From the NCBI GenBank assembly GCA_024220505.1, contig JAKZZE010000010.1, positions 682,001-746,000 of the forward strand: a stretch of DNA of 64,000 nucleotides. The letters run 5' to 3'. Below, piece by piece: positions 9,517 through 20,103 of the stretch; the first letter of the stretch is position 1; every line of letters begins with the position of its first letter. This stretch comes from Rhizopus arrhizus. Taxonomy: Eukaryota; Mucoromycota; Mucoromycetes; Mucorales; Rhizopodaceae. Both the position numbers and the translations under genes were made by a program. The notes under the pieces were generated by a model. It had not been told where the DNA came from, made no database searches, and saw nothing but the letters and a program-made list of their open reading frames with translations.

Positions 9517-12500
9517 ATGAATTCTGACGTCGAACCTAATCCACAACCACCGCCAGCAAGCTCATCTCCAGATGAAGTTGCCAACTCGTTGGACAAGATA
9601 TCCATCTCATCCAACAATAATATGATCCATCCAACAAACGAAGAAGACACTCCTATGATTGAAGCATCTTCATCTACCAACAATGCTGAAACCCTCTCAC
9701 CTGAGGATTTTATTAACAAACTTCATAGTCAAAAAGCTGCCATGTTGAAGATTATTGACAGCATCAATGACCAAAATATTCAATTCGTAATGCAAAACAA
9801 TTTCGAGGGATTGGAGTCCAACGATAAAAAGTTGTCCTTCGCTACAAAGTCCTTAGAACGTTTTGATAAGTTAATAGCTGATCAAGTGAATATTATTTCC
9901 CTTAATAGTGCGATAAAAGAGACTCCTGTCTCATATCACATTAATAATATGTATATTCCCAGCAAAGAACTTCCCAAGTTTAATGTTAATCCAACTGCAA
10001 GTGCTATGTACCAACTCACTCAGCATTCGGGTAACAAAAATAATAACAATGCTACTAATGAGCCATCTTTAGAAATGTTCCTTAGAGAGTTCGAAAGAGC
10101 TTTCAGGGATCATAATGTCTCAATTCAAGATCATTGGCTATCAAACTTGGAAATTTGCTTTGAATCTTGCGATAATAATCTTCACTACGATTGGTTTTGC
10201 CGCTATGTCAAGAAGTCAGTTGTTGAATTAAAAAGAAAAGTTACCTGGGATGATGCCAAGGCCCTTTTACAACAGAAATTTGACCTTGCCTCTCAAACCA
10301 CCCCTCAAACATGGATGAAGCTGCTACTCAACTTCAAGCAAAGGCCTGATCAATCTTTGGCTGATGCTTTACACCACTTTCGTCTTTTTTCTGTTGGTGC
10401 CAAGGTTCCTTTCACTGAAAACCATGTCATCAATTCTCTTTTTGTATCAAGACTCTACACAACAAAGTTTCAAGATACTATTATGGCTACAATTACTAAC
10501 CATACAAAAAATCTACCTTCTACTGAGCCTGCACATCCAGGTCACAGTATTCATGCTCCTTGTAATGCTCCCTCGCCATTAAATATGTCTTGGGACAACT
10601 TTGAAGCTATTTTAATGAAAAATATGGCCAATCTAGAAAGCTCTCTTCTGTATATCCAAAAGGATATGCAGAGGGAACAAGTAAAGAAGCCTACTAATGA
10701 TAATAGTGAAAATTACAAAAAAAGAAAATTAGCAGCTTTTTCACCACCCATCAATGAAAGAATTACTCCTGTCAAGGCTTTTCCTACCAGCAGTAACAAC
10801 AGCAACAACTACAGCAATAACAACAACAGCAATAACAACAACAGCAATAACAACAACAGCAATAACAACAACAGCAATAACAACAACAGCAATAACAACA
10901 ACAAAAAATACAATGATTTTTATGAAAAAATTGCTGATCTCAAGCGTCGTGGTATTTGTACTTTTTGTGAATCTGCCAAGTACACCACTTCTCATGCTGA
11001 AAATTGTGCTCAACGTAAACGCTACGATCAACGTAAAAACAACAATCAGCACAACAACAGATCTGTAAGTAATAACTCTTTAAATAATACCGACAAAGCT
11101 ATTGCTAGCCTTGAGTTAACCCTCGAGCCTAACACTGCCTGTCAAAACCTTAATAAGAGCGGGACTAATAATCTTCACTCTTCTATCACTTCTAGTCAAA
11201 ATAATAATATCATTTCTGATTCTCCCTCTTGCGACTCTTCTTCTGAAGACGAATACGATAGAATTTATAAAGAGTTTGACAGATCTTTGATCACGCCTTA
11301 TTTATTTGACCATTTTGACTTTGAGACCATTAATGACGTTAAGATTTTTGCCTTGCGTAATAATAATGTTGGAGACATTGACAATCCATTTAATTCTGAC
11401 AGTGTGTCTTTTTCACCTGTTACCCCAATAACTCTTAACGGTGTTAACGCTTACGGTATCATTGATACAGGTGCTAACGTCTCTGTTATGAACAAAAAAT
11501 TCGCTAATGATAATAATATTGAGTTCCACGCTGTTCCCGGTAATCTCATCCTTGCTAATGGTTCGACGATTCCGCGAATGCAAACAGCTCATTTCGTCAA
11601 TGTCGAGTATGACAATGTTAATCATGTAATCCAACATAAATTTGATGTCATTGATGACAGTATTCTCTCTTATGAAAATAAGATTCTAGTCGGTATAGAT
11701 CTTTTACCAAAACTCTCTATCCACTTAATGAATGTAGCCGTTAAACACAAGAGTACTGAAAAAGAAATTGATGATTCTATTGTCGACAAAGCCTATGAGC
11801 CTAACATCTCTCGTGCTGGTACTGATAAAGAGCAAAAAACGTTTGATCTGGCTATTAAATCGTATGTCGAAGCTAACAAAAAACTAAATAAGAACACGTT
11901 ATGTAACATAAAGGACGCAGTTTTGTATTTACCTACTCCTGAAAACTATGTTGCTAATGTAAAACAATATCCCATTCCTTATTCGGTTCAACCTAAAGTG
12001 ATGGAAATAATTAATAGTTGGCTCGATGACGGTATCATTGTCCCCGCAAAACCTTCTGCATGGAATTTACCAATGACCGTAACGTTTAAGAAAAACCTTG
12101 ATGGCACTAAAACAGATAAAATTAGATTAGTTTTAGATCCTCGTATGTTAAATAAGGTTTTACCAGTGGATAATCATCAACTTCCACTAATTAATGACAT
12201 TTTTAACTCAATGACTGATGCAGTTGTCTTTTCCACACTGGACCTTAAATCAGCGTTCAATCAGTTCCCTGTTTTTGGCCCTGATCAACATAAGACTACA
12301 TTTACTGCTCCTAATAATTTACAATACATGTACCGAGGTGCTCCCTTTGGTATTTCTACAATCAGTCAGTTATTTTCTCGTATAATGTTAAATTTGTTTA
12401 AGGACTTGCCTTATGTGAAGTGTTTCGTGGACGATATCTGTGTTTTCAGTTCATCCATGCATGCACATTTCCTTCATGTAAAGAAAGTTCTACAAATCCT

Positions 12501-15195
12501 TACAAATGCAAATTTAAGAGTTAATTTTGAAAAAACTTACCTCGCAAAATCTGCTGTTTATCTTTTGGGTTATTGTATCTCCGCTGAGGGAAAGAAAATT
12601 GATACCCGTAAACTTACGAACATTCATGAATGGCCGAGACCGACTACTCAGAAGCAAGTTCAAAGTTTCTTAGGATTTGTAAATTATTTTAGACAGCATA
12701 CTCCTAATGCTTCATTTTTAATGGCTCCTTTGGATGCTTTACGTTCTCATGATGAGAAAATTAATGGTCCCTTTATTTGGACTTCTACACACCAGATGCA
12801 TTTTGACAGCATAAAACGTATCTTGTCATCCGAATTCGTTTTATCACACCCGGATTTGTCACGTCCTTTTTGCATAGCCACTGATTCTTCAGATTTTGGC
12901 ACTGGTTGTTGTTTATATCAAGAGTTCGAAGTGACTCAATCTAATGGCGAAATGTCTAAAATCAAAAAATACATTGGTTTTATGTCTCGTTCTCTATCAA
13001 GAAGTGAAAAACGTTACAGTGTTACAATGCGTGAATTGCTTGGTGTAGTTTATGCCTTAACCCAATTTCACAAATTTATTTGGGGCACACGATTTACATT
13101 ATATACTGACCATAAAGCTTTATGCTATATTCATTCCCAAAAGAATGCCAATAGTATGCTTATTAAATGGCTTGACGTTATTCTTGACTATAATTTTAAT
13201 GTGGTTCATGTTCGAGGATTAGATAATATCCTTCCCGATAAACTCTCTAGGCTATACCCACCAAAAGAGCCGGTTGAACATGAACAAGATCTTAATGAAG
13301 GAAAAAGAATTGCTTCCTTTCGTAGTAATTACGCTACTTCTAATGATATTAATAATAAGAAAAGACATAGAGCTCATGTCAAACATAACGTTTCTATTAA
13401 CGTTATTCTAGTGGACCACAAGCCCACGACCTCAGATGCACAACCGTACGTCTACCCAGCCACACATAGTGACGACATTGTTAATTACAACAGAAATTTA
13501 GACATTTCTAGTAATTTCCATTCTTTTAACAGAAAATTTAATGACTCTAATGAGTATAATGACTTTAATCGGCTTCACGACAAAAACATCTTTTATGTTC
13601 AGTCTGCTCATTCAGTTTTCAAGGACTATTTTGTGCCCCCAGATTCTGAACATCGTGAGTTAATGACAGATGCCCACAACAAAGTTGGTCATTACGGTGC
13701 AGAGCAAATGGTTAAACGTCTTCACAATGAGGATATTCATTGGCCAAATCTAATATCTGACTGTGTGAAGTTTGTCAGACAATGTAATGAATGCATGAAA
13801 CATAATATCGAGAAAAAGGGATATCACCCTCTGCGTAGTATATACAGTTATTATCCTGGTGATCATTACGCTATCGATTTAGGTGGTCCTATGCACACCA
13901 CTTCAACATCTAATAATAATTATTTTATGGTTATCATAGACGTCTGTACACGGTTCTGTATACTTCGTGCCTTGCCCGATAAAAAAGCAGATACAATTTT
14001 ACGTGCACTGATCGATGTCTTTTGTATAATGGGTTTTCCTACAAAACTCCAAAGCGATAATGGGACTGAATTTAAGAATTCTCTCTCTAAAGATTTAGCT
14101 AATGCTATGGGTTATGATCATCGATTTATTACTCCTTTGCATCCTTCTGCTAATGGTTTAAGTGAACGCTTTGTTCAAACTGTTAAAAAATTACTCGCTA
14201 AATCTACTAATGGTGTTGGCAATGACTGGGATGAATTCCTTCCTTCCATTCAACTTGCAATGAATAACCGTATATCTAAGCGTCTAAACTCTACACCTTT
14301 CTCTCTCATGTTCGCACGTAAAATGATTGAACCTTATGGCTTTAGATCTGATAAAGACAAGCTTAAGGAAGTCAAGGGTAAACCACCTATGTCGCATGAA
14401 GAATTAATGAAACGTATCGACTATATGACTGATATTGTTTTTCCTGCTATTACTGCTAAAACGAAAGCTCAAGTTGAACTTGAACAAGCAAAATTTAATG
14501 ACACACACCGATTAGCTGATTATGCACCTGGCTCTCATGTCATGGTTCGTATTCCAACTAAATCCGGTCAACTTGCTCCAGCTTATGAAGGGCCATTTAC
14601 AGTTTTGCGTAAGAATCAAGGTAATGCCTATATCTTACGTGATGAAACTGGTGTCCTGATGCCTCGTTCTTATACCACTACTGAGCTAAAGTTAATTTCC
14701 AATGAAGAGATTATTGAACTCGACGATGAAGGAAATGAAATCCAAAACTATGAAGTCGAAGCAGTTCTTAATCACCGAGGTCCTCCAAAAAACCGTGAGT
14801 ACCTTGTGCGTTGGAAAAACTACAGCAGTGAATGGGATGAATGGCTAACAGCTGATAAATTCAATGATCCAGACATTCTACGTAAATATTGGAAAAACAT
14901 GGGACAAAAGTATGTTCCTCCTAAAAACTCTAAAATCACAAATTCTCCATCTTCTTCTGAGGTCCTCAAGACTAATCCATCTGGTACGATTAGCACTATG
15001 ATGAAGTCTGTATCTCTAGATGATGATAATTCTAATTTGGCTGGTGTTGCTATACATTCCACCAACCATAATTCTAAACGTTCGTATCCTCACACGATAT
15101 CGCGTCAGTCCAAAAAAGCTCGTCGTGATAAACAAAAAAGACATTCCACTCCAAATGTGTCAGTTGCTGCTACTCGTAACAGCAAGAAATTGTGA
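9517..15195 (+). CDS. Chromovirus 1 Gag-Pol polyprotein with C-terminal chromodomain
   Basis: A single 1892-residue frame encodes, in order: a Gag region (about 190-340); an Asn-rich spacer of SNNNN units (about 428-462); a zinc-finger-like CTFC...HAENC; an aspartic protease with IIDTGAN (about 648); a reverse transcriptase with LDLKSAFNQ and the catalytic FVDD (about 970); RNase H with ATDSSDFG (about 1121) and YTDHKA; an integrase with an HHCC zinc finger (about 1380-1425) and DDE core segments IDLGG (about 1453) and QSDNGTEF (about 1512); and a chromodomain (about 1745-1800) containing EYLVRWKNYSSEWDEW. Gag and Pol are fused without a stop, unlike elements 2 and 3. The start ATG lies only nine bases past the LTR. 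Confidence 0.95.
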   Translation: MNSDVEPNPQPPPASSSPDEVANSLDKISISSNNNMIHPTNEEDTPMIEASSSTNNAETLSPEDFINKLHSQKAAMLKIIDSINDQNIQFVMQNNFEGLESNDKKLSFATKSLERFDKLIADQVNIISLNSAIKETPVSYHINNMYIPSKELPKFNVNPTASAMYQLTQHSGNKNNNNATNEPSLEMFLREFERAFRDHNVSIQDHWLSNLEICFESCDNNLHYDWFCRYVKKSVVELKRKVTWDDAKALLQQKFDLASQTTPQTWMKLLLNFKQRPDQSLADALHHFRLFSVGAKVPFTENHVINSLFVSRLYTTKFQDTIMATITNHTKNLPSTEPAHPGHSIHAPCNAPSPLNMSWDNFEAILMKNMANLESSLLYIQKDMQREQVKKPTNDNSENYKKRKLAAFSPPINERITPVKAFPTSSNNSNNYSNNNNSNNNNSNNNNSNNNNSNNNNSNNNNKKYNDFYEKIADLKRRGICTFCESAKYTTSHAENCAQRKRYDQRKNNNQHNNRSVSNNSLNNTDKAIASLELTLEPNTACQNLNKSGTNNLHSSITSSQNNNIISDSPSCDSSSEDEYDRIYKEFDRSLITPYLFDHFDFETINDVKIFALRNNNVGDIDNPFNSDSVSFSPVTPITLNGVNAYGIIDTGANVSVMNKKFANDNNIEFHAVPGNLILANGSTIPRMQTAHFVNVEYDNVNHVIQHKFDVIDDSILSYENKILVGIDLLPKLSIHLMNVAVKHKSTEKEIDDSIVDKAYEPNISRAGTDKEQKTFDLAIKSYVEANKKLNKNTLCNIKDAVLYLPTPENYVANVKQYPIPYSVQPKVMEIINSWLDDGIIVPAKPSAWNLPMTVTFKKNLDGTKTDKIRLVLDPRMLNKVLPVDNHQLPLINDIFNSMTDAVVFSTLDLKSAFNQFPVFGPDQHKTTFTAPNNLQYMYRGAPFGISTISQLFSRIMLNLFKDLPYVKCFVDDICVFSSSMHAHFLHVKKVLQILTNANLRVNFEKTYLAKSAVYLLGYCISAEGKKIDTRKLTNIHEWPRPTTQKQVQSFLGFVNYFRQHTPNASFLMAPLDALRSHDEKINGPFIWTSTHQMHFDSIKRILSSEFVLSHPDLSRPFCIATDSSDFGTGCCLYQEFEVTQSNGEMSKIKKYIGFMSRSLSRSEKRYSVTMRELLGVVYALTQFHKFIWGTRFTLYTDHKALCYIHSQKNANSMLIKWLDVILDYNFNVVHVRGLDNILPDKLSRLYPPKEPVEHEQDLNEGKRIASFRSNYATSNDINNKKRHRAHVKHNVSINVILVDHKPTTSDAQPYVYPATHSDDIVNYNRNLDISSNFHSFNRKFNDSNEYNDFNRLHDKNIFYVQSAHSVFKDYFVPPDSEHRELMTDAHNKVGHYGAEQMVKRLHNEDIHWPNLISDCVKFVRQCNECMKHNIEKKGYHPLRSIYSYYPGDHYAIDLGGPMHTTSTSNNNYFMVIIDVCTRFCILRALPDKKADTILRALIDVFCIMGFPTKLQSDNGTEFKNSLSKDLANAMGYDHRFITPLHPSANGLSERFVQTVKKLLAKSTNGVGNDWDEFLPSIQLAMNNRISKRLNSTPFSLMFARKMIEPYGFRSDKDKLKEVKGKPPMSHEELMKRIDYMTDIVFPAITAKTKAQVELEQAKFNDTHRLADYAPGSHVMVRIPTKSGQLAPAYEGPFTVLRKNQGNAYILRDETGVLMPRSYTTTELKLISNEEIIELDDEGNEIQNYEVEAVLNHRGPPKNREYLVRWKNYSSEWDEWLTADKFNDPDILRKYWKNMGQKYVPPKNSKITNSPSSSEVLKTNPSGTISTMMKSVSLDDDNSNLAGVAIHSTNHNSKRSYPHTISRQSKKARRDKQKRHSTPNVSVAATRNSKKL
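10799..10905 (+). repeat. 15-bp tandem repeat inside gag (agcaataacaacaac units)
   Basis: About seven near-perfect 15-bp units encode SNNNN repeats in the linker between Gag and the zinc finger. The opposite-strand frame over it is an artefact. Confidence 0.9.
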
Positions 15196-15302
15196 AATTC
15201 CTCTTCATAAGCACATCAAACAAAAAAAAAAAAAAAAAAAAAAAAAAGTGATTTTCAAAACAAGTCACGTTTTTACCGTAATCTCACACTGGTGGGGGGC
15301 TA

Positions 15303-15601
15303 TGTCGTATTTACTCTAATAATTTCCTTAATGTCGTGTGAGATCACTCAAAAGATTCTTAAAATTAATAATTTGACTGTATATCATATATAGCACTTCG
15401 TGCTATGTACGATAAACAGCCCACACAATTTATACCGTACTACCTCGGACCCTAAATCATATTGTTATATTCTAAGACGTAGTTTGTATTGAATGGGCTC
15501 TCTCTCTCGTCCTTACTCAATAAAGAGGTTCAAGAGACTCATCGATTATTTGATTTATTTGTTAATTTTATTAATCGAGAGAACAACACGCCTATTCCAC
15601 A
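15303..15601 (+). repeat. Right LTR of chromovirus 1
   Basis: This 299-bp LTR reads the same as the left LTR. It is followed directly by the target duplicate AGTAC and then by the resumed LINE ORF2 frame. Confidence 0.95.
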
Positions 15602-15606
15602 AGTAC

Positions 15607-18212
15607 CCTTGCCCTAAGGTCTGGTTTACGTTGGCGAGAACACGGTGAACGCTCCAACACATACTTCTATAAGACGATCAAGACCCGTACTCAAAAACAG
15701 ACTATCCACGAACTTCTTTCTTCAGAGGGATACTTGGTTCGCTCTCCAAACCAGCTCAACAATTGCGCTAAACAATTTTACGAGCAGCTATACTCTCCTG
15801 ACCCAATTGATTATGAGGCGTTGGAGGAACTGCTGACACAGATTCCTCCCTCAACTTGCTTTGATACAGCTACAAATAATGCTTTAACATCTGAATGGAC
15901 CGAAGAAGAGGTACTTACGTGCGTTTCTAAAGCACCATCCCACAGCAGTCCGGGCGTGGATGGCATTCCTTACGAGCTGCTACAACTCCTGCTGCAGCAC
16001 CCTTTCTGTATTCGCTTATTCACGAAAGTACTCAATAGTGCTCTCCAGCAGAGTAAATTTCCCGCTACTTGGCAACAATCAATTGTAATCCTTTTACCGA
16101 AAAAAGGAGATCGAAGTCAATTAAAAAACTGGAGGCCTATCTCTTTGATATGTGCGGATGCAAAAATCTACACTAGATTGCTAGCAACAAGGGTCAATGA
16201 CGTCCTGCCCCACCTGATAGACATGCACCAGACGGGATTCATGCCTAAACGTTTCATAGCAGACAATGGGGCTACCACTCGACTCGTAATGGATGTCGCT
16301 CAAAGAATGAAGCTCCCTGGTATTGCTTTACTTTTGGATCAAGAGAAAGCTTATGACCGAGTGCATTCTCAGTATTTACAAGCATGTCTAGATAAATATG
16401 GTTTCCCACAACCATTGGTTATCAGCATCATCTCCCTGTTTTTTGGAACTTCTCTTTGTATAAACGTTAATGGTTTCCTCACGGCACCGATTTCGCAAGA
16501 TAGAGGCTTACGCCAAGGAGACCCCCTTTCTCCCCTACTTTTCAATTTGGCAATAGAACCATTGCTACGTTCTATATGGTCCTCTCCACTTATCTCGGGA
16601 TTTACATTCCTTAGACCGCAATGGCTTAATTTTACCTCTCTGCCAAGATCATCGCCACCATTGAAAGCACTAGCCTATGCAGACGATGTCCTGGTCTTCC
16701 TTACACAACCTACAGAGTTGCAGACATTATTACATTTAGTATCTCTATACGGCAAAGCTTCCAACGCTCGTTTGAATCGTGGCAAGACTATGGCTGTCTC
16801 CCTTTCAGGGGAAGACCACCATGATTGGAGACAAATGCTCAGTGCTAACGGAATCACCCAGTGGCATGACAAACGGGCATCTTCAGCTACCATTTATCTT
16901 GGATATCCTCTCACAAGCAGTGCTCAACAACTGTCTAGTTATTTAGATAGCCTTATTGTAAAAATCGAGAAACATGCTACCATCCTCTCACAGCGACGGT
17001 TGTCCATACTAGGGCGCAGCATGATTGCCAACTCACTCCTCCTTAGTCGTGTTTGGCATAGTATAAGAGTTTTGTCACCTCCTCAAAATTTCTTTCAGCG
17101 GATACGCTCGGTGATTATATCATTTTTGAAACAAAAGAACTTTCCGTTTGTGAAATTCCAAGACTGTCAGCGATCACGTAAGGAGGGCGGTATCGCTATA
17201 CTGGACCCATCGACACAACACTCTGCCTTGCAGTTACGATGGCTTACTCCACTGCTCCTCTCATCCGACCAAGCAACCAATCCAGATTCCTTTGCTACCA
17301 GCCTCATGAAATACACTCTCTGTGCCTTCTCATTTGCGCCATCACCACTATTACCTCTACTATTTCCTGAGAGACGCACCACCGATTTACACAGACTTGG
17401 TTGTTTTAACTCATTGTTCAACACTTTTGATAAAATAGATTTTGAGATCGATTGGACAGCACTGAATGCTGGTATAGCTTCAGAGATCCCCTTGAGCCGT
17501 ATATGCCCATTACTGCTTACCAATGATCCTTACCACACTTGCAACTATTGGAAATCAAATTTGGTTAAAGACTTATATAGATTTAGCGCTGTAGATGGAA
17601 AGCTTACCCCAATCACATCCTTTCTATCAAGAAAACAACGTAATCGATCTGAAACATATTTTGACCTCCTCTCACTAGGTCACATTAAGGAAGAAAACTT
17701 TTTTGCAGATCTCAGAAGCACGTCTGATCTCTCACTTGGTCTTATTATCTCCTCTCTGGGTTTCCCACCCCCTGAACCGGAATTTCATTCTCTACTTCGC
17801 TCACCTTTACCAGATGGCACACCAATTGAAAACATATCAACAAAATGGTTCCGTCATATTGACAAGCTGCCGCTAGCTAGTTTACCTTCTCATTACCCTC
17901 GAACCAACAAGTCATCCTGGACACAGTTTTGGCACGCCTCAATTCCGCATCCAGCACGAACCATTCTTTGGAGACTCTATCATTCCAAGCTGCCAACAAG
18001 ATCCCGATTGCACAAAATCATGCCAAACACTATTACTGATGACAGATGTACGCTGTGTGGCGCAATCGAATCTGATGAACATTTCTTCTGGTCTTGTCCA
18101 CTTAAACAGACTATGTGGGATACACTTTCAACTCGTTTCTTAGAACAGACCCCACGTCTGACTTTTGAAGAAATCTCTCGACCCCACGCAATCTCAGCCA
18201 TAGTACGTCCGC
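15607..18212 (+). pseudogene. LINE ORF2, central part: reverse transcriptase and zinc finger
   Basis: The frame continues in phase from the segment ending at 9208. Motifs of a non-LTR reverse transcriptase are present: WREHGERSN near the start, SPGVDGIPYELL, LKNWRPISL, QTGFMPKRF, LLLDQEKAYDRV, LRQGDPLSPLLFNLA, and the catalytic YADD (about 16675-16690). A zf-RVT-like finger follows (CTLCGAIESDEHFFWSC, about 18045-18100). No frameshift is seen within the segment. It is cut at 18212 by the second chromovirus (target duplicate TCCGC, 18208-18212). The short extension to 18220 is LTR sequence. Confidence 0.9.
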
Positions 18213-18673
18213 TGTTGTAAACATAGTTATTTTCTATATGATATCAGTTGTATTAAAATAAATAACGATACACAAAAGATTAAACTATGATTGAACAATT
18301 CCACACTTTTCCAAATTTAGAACAATAAGATCAATATCTGTCATCCTAGAGAGTCTAATCAATTGTCAACCCCAAAACTAATTAGATCAAAGTTAATTGA
18401 CTGGTTATTATTTCTATTGTTCAATTTCAGATGCATATATTAGAACATCGACAAGCTTTAGCTTAATCATTGGTTCTTCAGCACGACATCGTGACCGAGT
18501 CTATATCTTTTATATCTACGCTCACAAAGAATATAAATAGATGCCAACTTTTTATCCATAAAGCGAGGCCTTTTCGCAATAGAAAGAAATCTGCAATAAA
18601 GAAGGATTTTAATTTTATATTGCTGCTATTGTTTTTTTTGTTTAATTTTTTATTTAATCTTGCGATTAAAACA
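18213..18673 (+). repeat. Left LTR of chromovirus 2
   Basis: The LTR begins TGTTGTAAACATAG and ends GCGATTAAAACA. It contains a TATA box (atataaatag, 18531-18540) and AATAAAG (about 18595). The segment agaaggattttaatttta (18600-18617) is complementary to the sequence just after the LTR. Confidence 0.95.
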
Positions 18674-18678
18674 TTTTT

Positions 18679-18697
18679 TAAAATTAATCATCCTTCT
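18679..18697 (+). promoter_or_regulatory. Candidate self-priming primer-binding site of chromovirus 2
   Basis: The sequence taaaattaa + tc + atccttct, six bases past the LTR, pairs with LTR positions 18600-18617 over 9 + 8 bases, leaving a small internal loop. No tRNA 3'-end complement is seen. In the Tf1 group the transcript's own 5' end primes minus-strand synthesis, and this arrangement fits that model. The transcript start is not known, so the role is inferred. Confidence 0.45.
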
Positions 18698-18720
18698 GGC
18701 TCCTACCCTGGTAAACTGCT

Positions 18721-20103
18721 ATGGAAAGCCCTAAACAAGAAGATCGACCCATGGAGCATGATCCATCCGATATGGAGATCGAACAAGCAAGTCAAGACCC
18801 CTCTCTTACTGAAGATGGCTCTGAAGCAACCCCAAAAATAAATTCCAATGCGCATGAAATTACCTCTGATCATGATGACATTGATGCTGAAGTTTCAAAA
18901 CTCATAAGATATAAAAAGGAAGAATCTGCTCGGTTATATCAAAAACATATAATGGCTGGTGAAGAAGAACAAGCAGACTTGGCGTTTAAGAAAATGAGAA
19001 AATATGGTGCACAGTTACTTGCTCTCTCTGGTAAATTTGTTTCTCCTGTAATCACTCCTGTCAAGAAGGAAATTGGTTTGCGGTTGACCCAAAATGACAT
19101 ACCCAAATTTCAACTCTCCTCTTGGCCTGATGTCCCATTTCCTGGTGAGAAATGTTATGAATCTGTCGAACACTTTTTGCGGTCCTTTGAAAAGGTAATA
19201 TATTCTGCTGCTTTGGACATTCAAGAGGTTTGGCGCCGGTATCTCCCTGTTTCTTTGGCCTTCGACCATGATGATTGGATCGAGAAAGAGCTCAAAAGAT
19301 GTGATACATGGAATACAGCTAGAATTGTATTTACAAACAAATTCTTGACTGATAATGCTAGAACAGATGCTATGCATCGTCTATTCACAATGACCATGAA
19401 TAAAAATGAATCTGTCTCCTCGTATATGACCCGATTTTTAAGCACTTGTATTGAGGCTGGGGCAAATAAAAATGATCCTATGGTAGCTGCTAGATTTAAA
19501 GCATCATTCTCTGAACCTGTTCTTGAGAAGTGTAAGACAGCTTTTGTTTTGAAAGAAAATAAGAACATACCATGGACTGTAGAGAGAGCTGCTGAAATAG
19601 CTAGAAATCTGCTAGGAGATGATCCAAGGACATACGCAAGCTCATCCTATGCCAATGTTGCCAGTGGTAATAAAAGAGTTCACACAAATGCTGGTCCTTT
19701 TAGTATTCAAAAAAGAAACAAAGGTCATGGTTCGTCTGGTGCTTTCTTTTGTTCAAGACATGGTGGTGCTAATGCAAATCACAATGAAGATGATTGCTAT
19801 AGTAAAACAAAAAAGAAAAATGATGCTGCGTCGACCATGAACAATAAGTATTATGGCAATAAAAATTTTCCTCAAAAAGCAAGCACAAGTAAACCCTGTC
19901 GCTATTGTGGTAGAAGTTGGTCCCATGGCCATCATTGTCAAGAATATGCAGACTATAAAAGAAAACTTCATGTCGATCCAAAAAATCCAAGAGATTCGGA
20001 CAAGTCAATTTATGCCATTGTTCGTACTGCAAATGAAGAAAATGATAATGATCATGATATGACAGAAGCTGAAAACCACTCATATGACTGTAAGGCATTA
20101 TGA
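18721..20103 (+). CDS. Chromovirus 2 Gag
   Basis: This 460-residue structural protein is predicted to form the virus-like particle. A Gag core spans about residues 120-300. Two cysteine/histidine clusters follow: CSRHGGANANHNEDDC (about 343) and CRYCGRSWSHGHHC (about 392). The frame ends in TGA (20101-20103), and the same frame continues open into protease and polymerase. The stop could therefore be read through to make Gag-Pol. Confidence 0.88.
   Translation: MESPKQEDRPMEHDPSDMEIEQASQDPSLTEDGSEATPKINSNAHEITSDHDDIDAEVSKLIRYKKEESARLYQKHIMAGEEEQADLAFKKMRKYGAQLLALSGKFVSPVITPVKKEIGLRLTQNDIPKFQLSSWPDVPFPGEKCYESVEHFLRSFEKVIYSAALDIQEVWRRYLPVSLAFDHDDWIEKELKRCDTWNTARIVFTNKFLTDNARTDAMHRLFTMTMNKNESVSSYMTRFLSTCIEAGANKNDPMVAARFKASFSEPVLEKCKTAFVLKENKNIPWTVERAAEIARNLLGDDPRTYASSSYANVASGNKRVHTNAGPFSIQKRNKGHGSSGAFFCSRHGGANANHNEDDCYSKTKKKNDAASTMNNKYYGNKNFPQKASTSKPCRYCGRSWSHGHHCQEYADYKRKLHVDPKNPRDSDKSIYAIVRTANEENDNDHDMTEAENHSYDCKAL

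Larger units (their letters stand above)
9209..15601 (+). mobile_element. Ty3/gypsy chromovirus 1, complete, inserted in LINE ORF2
   Basis: The 6393-bp element has 299-bp LTRs at 9209-9507 and 15303-15601 that look identical base for base. It is flanked by AGTAC at 9204-9208 and 15602-15606. One long gag-pol frame fills the interior, and a polypurine tract (ggtggggggc, 15291-15300) precedes the right LTR. No tRNA-complementary primer site is evident after the left LTR. The intact frame, identical LTRs and perfect target duplication indicate a very recent insertion. Confidence 0.96.

Noticed and set aside
10741..11068. Frames rich in Val-Ala-Val or Thr-Thr-Ala opposite or beside gag
   Set aside because: Shadows of the SNNNN tandem repeat of the chromovirus 1 gag.
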